From the NCBI GenBank assembly GCA_007131125.1, contig SLRE01000326.1, forward strand, positions 1-10,328: 10,328 nt of DNA, read 5' to 3'. Below the pieces are notes generated by a model. The model made no database searches. It saw only the letters and a list, made by a program, of their open reading frames with translations, and was not told where the DNA came from. Shown piece by piece: positions 7,849 to 10,328 of this stretch. The stretch comes from Bacteroidales bacterium. Its GTDB lineage: Bacteria > Bacteroidota > Bacteroidia > Bacteroidales > UBA7960. The stretch's first letter is position 1. Every line of letters begins with the position of its first letter. A program made the position numbers and the translations under genes.

Positions 7849-9156
7849 ATGAAATCACTTTCATTCGCCAGGATTGTAAAACCAGCCCTGCTCATATATC
7901 TTCTGATAATAATCCTTCTGTCAGCTATTCAGGTAAGGGGACATACCCCTGCCCCTCCCCAACAGGAACCCATTGTTCTGGTAGGAGGAACCATACACCC
8001 GGTAAACAGTGAGCCCATACCCAATGGCATGGTGCTTTTCGAAAACGGGGTCATCACCGCAGTTGGAACGGATTTGGAAATCCCTGAAAATGCCCGGGTT
8101 GTGAATATCAGCGGAAAGCATGTGTACCCCGGATTGATTCACGGAAGAAACACAATGGGGCTGAGCGAAATCGGCCGCATTGCAGAAACCACCGATATGC
8201 GCGAAAAAGGAAATATCAATCCCAATGTCAGGGCAAGGGTGGCTTTTCATCCGGCCAGCGAGCATATTCCTGTAGCAGCCGTCAATGGTATTACCACCGT
8301 GGTAAGCACCCCAATGGGTGGCATCATATCAGGAAAGGCTGATGCCATGATTACCGACGGATGGACCTGGGAACAAATGACCCTGGAGCCCTCCATTGGC
8401 ATGGTGATTGAATGGCCGTCAATGCGGGAAAAGGAAGCCCGGGACAAAGCACTGAATGAACTCTACGAGGCTTTTGATAAAGCAAAGCGTTACAAAATTG
8501 CCCGTGAGGCAATGCACAACAATCAAGCTCCCCACCATCCCATGGATGTGCGATGGGAGGCCATGATACCTGTTTTGAAAAGGGAAATGCCCGTATTTTT
8601 GGTTGCCAATGAACTCCGACAAATTCAGGCAGCCCTGGACTGGGCCGAAAAAGAAAACCTGAAAATGGTGCTGGTAGGAGCCCGTGACGGAGCCTATCTC
8701 GCCGAACAGATTGCGAGCCGGGGCATTCCTGTTATGGTAGCCCCTGTAATCGGAGGCCCATCCCTTCAATGGGAAGGTTATGACCAGGCTTATTCATTGC
8801 CTGCAGCCCTGCATAAAGCCGGAGTCAGGTTTTGTATTGGGGGAGATGCAGGTGCTGCCTCGGCTTACCGCCTGCCCCACCACGCCGCTTCTGCCGTGGC
8901 TTTTGGATTGCCGGAAGAAGTTGCCCTGAAAGCCATTACCATCAATGCCGCAGAAATCCTCGGACTCGACCATCGCGTGGGAAGCATTGAGCCGGGAAAA
9001 GATGCAACATTCATCATTACCGACGGCACTCCACTGGAGTTGTGGACCGACATATCACAGGTTTATATTCAGGGAAGGGAAATTGATATGACCGATAAAC
9101 ACCGCCGGTTGTTTGAGCGCTACCGCGAAAAACACCGACAGGCTCAAATGGAATAA
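7849..9156 (+). CDS. Exported amidohydrolase-family protein with degenerate metal site
   Basis: 435 residues, starting with a basic N-terminus and hydrophobic stretch (about residues 10-30, IVKPALLIYLLIIILLSAI), a signal peptide or membrane anchor. The composite domain opens with VLVGGTIHPVNSEPIPNG and closes with ILGLDHRVGSIEPGKDATFI, typical amidohydrolase sandwich sequences. The barrel metal site looks broken: at the PGxIDxHxH position it reads PGLIHGRNT (Arg100 and Thr102 for the histidines). The middle histidines are not found (VANELRQIQ at 252-260; VGARDGAYLA at 276-285). An Asp is retained in CIGGDAGA (Asp333). It probably lacks classical two-metal hydrolase chemistry, or works as a partner of the upstream 980-residue protein. 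The 21-base spacing and shared architecture imply co-transcription and joint function. The short, charged C-terminal tail (KHRRLFERYREKHRQ) resembles that of its neighbour. Confidence 0.88.
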   Translation: MKSLSFARIVKPALLIYLLIIILLSAIQVRGHTPAPPQQEPIVLVGGTIHPVNSEPIPNGMVLFENGVITAVGTDLEIPENARVVNISGKHVYPGLIHGRNTMGLSEIGRIAETTDMREKGNINPNVRARVAFHPASEHIPVAAVNGITTVVSTPMGGIISGKADAMITDGWTWEQMTLEPSIGMVIEWPSMREKEARDKALNELYEAFDKAKRYKIAREAMHNNQAPHHPMDVRWEAMIPVLKREMPVFLVANELRQIQAALDWAEKENLKMVLVGARDGAYLAEQIASRGIPVMVAPVIGGPSLQWEGYDQAYSLPAALHKAGVRFCIGGDAGAASAYRLPHHAASAVAFGLPEEVALKAITINAAEILGLDHRVGSIEPGKDATFIITDGTPLELWTDISQVYIQGREIDMTDKHRRLFERYREKHRQAQME

Positions 9157-9180
9157 AAACGACAGGACAATTAAGAACCC

Positions 9181-9214
9181 AAAGCTGCATGGGAAACCTC
9201 TCCCTTGCGGCTTT
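9181..9214. terminator. Shared hairpin terminator between convergent genes
   Basis: AAAGCTGCATGGGA (9181-9194) pairs with TCCCTTGCGGCTTT (9201-9214) around a six-base loop, with one T.T mismatch and one G.T pair. It lies between the amidohydrolase operon stop at 9156 and the stop of the leftward thiamine-binding gene. The 3' side is moderately T-rich on the plus strand (CTATTTCTT) and weakly so on the minus, so it may serve both directions. Confidence 0.6.
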
Positions 9215-9526
9215 CTATTTCTTCACTTTTCCAATCTTCTCCTCTACCGACTTCACTTTTCCTTCAAGACGGTTTTCGGCCCCTTTGCGGATATCCAGTT
9301 TAATGGTGGAATAAATGCGGTTGCAGTCGGGTTCCAGAACTTCATGGGCTTTCTCGACAATGCCCATGATTTCCTGAAGGCTTCCAGCTTCAACCACCGT
9401 ACCCATGGGAGTCAACCTGTATTCAAATCCCGATTCATCAATCATTTTTATTATGCGGCTTACATATGGGCTCACGCTCTCTCCTTTATCGGTCGGAAAC
9501 ATGGCAAATTCCATCAATACTGACAT
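9215..9526 (-). CDS. MTH1187-family thiamine-binding protein (DUF77)
   Basis: A 103-residue cytoplasmic protein. It opens with SVLMEFAMFPTDKGESVSPY, followed by a helix IIKMIDESGFEYRLTPMGTVVEA and the helix IMGIVEKAHEVL, then the strand RIYSTIKLDIRKG. This matches the ferredoxin-like fold of the MTH1187/YkoF thiamine-binding family, with the diagnostic YxLTPMGTVVE stretch. Members bind thiamine or related pyrimidines, often as tetramers; the physiological role is unclear. The frame is open upstream to an ATG at 9619, but that lies beyond the promoter boxes found at 9550-9582, and the family starts at the MSVLMEF methionine, so the ATG at 9526 is chosen. No thiamine biosynthesis or transport gene is adjacent, and no TPP riboswitch motif is seen in its short predicted leader (about 17 bases). 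Confidence 0.85.
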   Translation of the reverse strand: MSVLMEFAMFPTDKGESVSPYVSRIIKMIDESGFEYRLTPMGTVVEAGSLQEIMGIVEKAHEVLEPDCNRIYSTIKLDIRKGAENRLEGKVKSVEEKIGKVKK

Positions 9527-9549
9527 GGCTTTTTCTTTTTGGTTTGCAA

Positions 9550-9582
9550 CAAAATTAATAAATGAAAAGGTTTCCTGCCAAA
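9550..9582 (-). promoter_or_regulatory. Bacteroidota-type promoter (-33 TTTG / -7 TAATTTTG)
   Basis: On the minus strand TTTG (9582-9579) and TAATTTTG (9557-9550) are 21 bases apart, matching the Bacteroidota TTTG/TAnnTTTG promoter in sequence and close to its usual spacing. Transcription would start near 9543, about 17 bases before the ATG at 9526. Confidence 0.55.
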
Positions 9583-9741
9583 AGAAAAAATGCCCCCAAA
9601 AAGAAAATGAGAGAAGCAAAGGCCAAACAGATAGTTTTTACCGGTAAGAAAAAAAGCCAAAAACCAAGTCAGGTTTTTAAAATTAATTTCATCAAAACTT
9701 TAAATAGCAGGTAAAAGGAAAGTTTTTGGAAGGTAAGCACT

Positions 9742-9768
9742 AAAAAAAACGGGCACCCTCAGCACCCG
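9742..9768 (-). terminator. Intrinsic terminator of the tRNA operon
   Basis: On the minus strand CGGGTGC (9768-9762) pairs with GTGCCCG (9756-9750) around a five-base loop, followed at once by eight T (9749-9742). Two of the pairs are G.U, which form only in the minus-strand RNA and not in its complement, so the direction is clear. It begins three bases after the tRNA-Arg CCA end. Confidence 0.8.
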
Positions 9769-9770
9769 CC

Positions 9771-9847
9771 TGGTGATTCCGCCAGGACTCGAACCTGGAA
9801 CCTACAGCTTAGAAGGCTGTTGCTCTATCCAGTTGAGCTACGGAACC
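9771..9847 (-). tRNA. tRNA-Arg (anticodon UCU), CCA encoded
   Basis: Cloverleaf on the minus strand: acceptor GGTTCCG pairs with CGGAATC (one G.T), anticodon stem ACAGC/GCTGT with loop CTTCTAA giving anticodon UCU (complement of 9811-9813), T-arm CCAGG-TTCGAGT-CCTGG, discriminator A at 9774, then CCA encoded at 9773-9771. It reads AGA. Last gene of the tRNA operon, 11 bases after tRNA-Pro. Confidence 0.95.
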
Positions 9848-9858
9848 GGTAAACCGTG

Positions 9859-9933
9859 TCGGGGTGGCAAGATTCGAACTTGCGACCTCCTGCTCCCAAA
9901 GCAGGCGCGCTAACCGGGCTACGCTACACCCCG
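9859..9933 (-). tRNA. tRNA-Pro (anticodon UGG)
   Basis: Minus-strand cloverleaf with acceptor CGGGGTG/CACCCCG, including the C1-G72 pair characteristic of bacterial tRNA-Pro. Anticodon stem CCTGC/GCAGG has loop TTTGGGA, giving UGG (complement of 9896-9898). T-arm GCAAG-TTCGAAT-CTTGC is intact. The CCA end is not encoded. Its 5' sequence is the parent of the two Pro-like units immediately upstream. Confidence 0.95.
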
Positions 9934-9974
9934 AATAAATTATAGATAAGAACTTTGAATTGCGACCTTCCCGG
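9923..9974 (-). repeat. 52-base perfect direct repeat, copy A
   Basis: Identical to 10025-10076 (offset 102). It spans the 5' end of tRNA-Pro (complement of GCTACACCCCG), the AT-rich leader ATAAATTATAGATAAGAAC in plus orientation, and the T-arm and first anticodon-hairpin strand of the adjacent Pro-like unit. Confidence 0.95.
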
Positions 9975-10035
9975 GCTAAACTCGGGAGGCGCTTACCGGG
10001 CGGAGTTTATCCCGCCTTTGCGGGGCTACACCCCG
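9934..10035 (-). pseudogene. tRNA-Pro-derived unit 1 (no 3' acceptor; replaced anticodon arm)
   Basis: Read on the minus strand, it starts CGGGGTGTAGC, identical to tRNA-Pro, then carries an inserted D-region hairpin (GGCGG 9999-10003 with CCGCC 10012-10016). It then matches CCCGGT-AGCGC, has a 5-bp anticodon-like stem TCCCG/CGGGA (9983-9987 with 9969-9973) with a nine-base loop where tRNA-Pro has CCTGC/GCAGG, and resumes with AGGTCGCAA. The T-arm then decays and the 3' acceptor strand is replaced by the leader AAAGTTCTTATCTATAAT that runs into the real tRNA-Pro. The orphan 5' CGGGG can instead pair locally with CCCCG (10021-10035). It cannot be a working tRNA. Confidence 0.75.
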
Positions 10036-10076
10036 AATAAATTATAGATAAGAACTTTGAATTGCGACCTTCCCGG
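10025..10076 (-). repeat. 52-base perfect direct repeat, copy B
   Basis: Identical to 9923-9974. It spans the 5' end of Pro-like unit 1, the AT-rich leader, and the 3' part of Pro-like unit 2. Confidence 0.95.
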
Positions 10077-10138
10077 ACTTAAATCGGGAGGCGCATTAAA
10101 GACGGGGTTTAAACCGCCTTTAGTGCAGTCAAACCCCG
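10036..10138 (-). pseudogene. tRNA-Pro-derived unit 2 (more diverged)
   Basis: Same layout as unit 1, but its 5' half has diverged: CGGGGTTTGACTGC in place of CGGGGTGTAGC. A long hairpin (10093-10105 with 10114-10126, 13 pairs with one mismatch and one wobble, loop of eight) occupies the D region. The anticodon-like stem TCCCG/CGGGA is kept, with loop sequence changed from AGTTTAGCC to ATTTAAGTC. AGGTCGCAATTC and the AT-rich leader are identical to unit 1. The 5' CGGGGTTT can pair with AAACCCCG (10103-10110 with 10131-10138), again replacing the missing acceptor partner. Confidence 0.7.
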
Positions 10139-10146
10139 GGAATCTT

Positions 10147-10235
<89 letters not shown>

Positions 10236-10328
10236 GTGGATTATTTATAAGAACTTTTGCAAAAAATTTCAGAGAAAACGAGTACGGCTGTTTAGTCCCG
10301 TACATACGGGACTGGTTTCAGCCACTCA
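10236..10328 (-). pseudogene. tRNA-Ser-derived unit, cut by the window edge
   Basis: Read on the minus strand, TGAGTGGCTGAAACCA is identical to tRNA-Ser. The 5' anticodon strand is then replaced by a near-perfect palindrome (AGTCCCGTA 10294-10302 with TACGGGACT 10305-10313, two-base loop), and tRNA-Ser sequence resumes with TAAACAGCCGTACTCGTT. The T-arm and 3' acceptor are absent. AT-rich sequence with a variant of the Pro leader (AAAGTTCTTATAAATAAT) follows and leads into the real tRNA-Ser. The 5' end lies beyond the window. Confidence 0.65.

Noticed and set aside
9527..9549. A TPP riboswitch before the thiamine-binding gene.
   Set aside because: The predicted leader is only about 17 bases and no THI-box-like sequence is present upstream.
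9583..9741. Possible gene or RNA between the thiamine-binding gene and the tRNA operon.
   Set aside because: AT-rich sequence with no credible start, family-like translation or stable hairpin; nothing supported there.
9923..10076. Two identical 52-base repeats separated by a 50-base non-repeated stretch, CRISPR-like in spacing.
   Set aside because: Only two copies, the repeat covers tRNA-Pro 5' sequence and its leader, the stretches between are themselves related hairpins, and no cas gene is present.

Overview
The window looks like a chromosomal segment of a member of the Bacteroidota, probably a Bacteroidales/Marinilabiliales-type organism. Four things point that way: a DUF3127 protein, a PorT-like small outer-membrane beta-barrel, a paired set of exported amidohydrolases with degenerate domains, and promoter-like TAnnTTTG (-7) boxes in place of sigma-70 boxes. 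Coding regions have middling GC and the spacers are AT-rich. No plasmid, phage or transposase gene is visible.

Layout. 1-1091 (+): a class V PLP-dependent aminotransferase-like protein, cut by the left edge. 1122-2525 (-), convergent with it: a group II PLP amino-acid decarboxylase of the aromatic-L-amino-acid decarboxylase family. 2630-2986 (-): a small DUF3127 protein ending in an SSB-like acidic tip. 3071-3907 (-): a class IV aminotransferase/lyase. 3968-4594 (-): an exported beta-barrel protein, preceded by a -7 box. A 263-base divergent spacer follows. 4885-7827 and 7849-9156 (+): two exported amidohydrolase-family proteins in one operon, carrying three amidohydrolase-like domains of which only one keeps the full metal-ligand set. 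9181-9214: a hairpin shared by convergent genes. 9215-9526 (-): an MTH1187-type thiamine-binding (DUF77) protein with its own promoter.

The right end (9742-10328, minus strand) is a tRNA operon: tRNA-Ser(GCU), tRNA-Pro(UGG), tRNA-Arg(UCU), then a clear U-tract terminator. Between and upstream of these tRNAs lie three tRNA-derived units: two Pro-like and one Ser-like, the last cut by the right edge. Each keeps recognisable 5' tRNA sequence but has its anticodon-arm region replaced by another hairpin containing TCCCG...CGGGA. In the two complete Pro-like units the 3' acceptor half is missing; an AT-rich leader stands in its place, and the same leader precedes the real tRNA-Pro and, as a variant, tRNA-Ser. 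This is the most unusual structure in the window.

How the genes work together: three PLP enzymes of different classes sit side by side, but nothing shows a common pathway. The two amidohydrolase proteins probably act together in the periplasm. The beta-barrel and class IV genes are likely co-transcribed.
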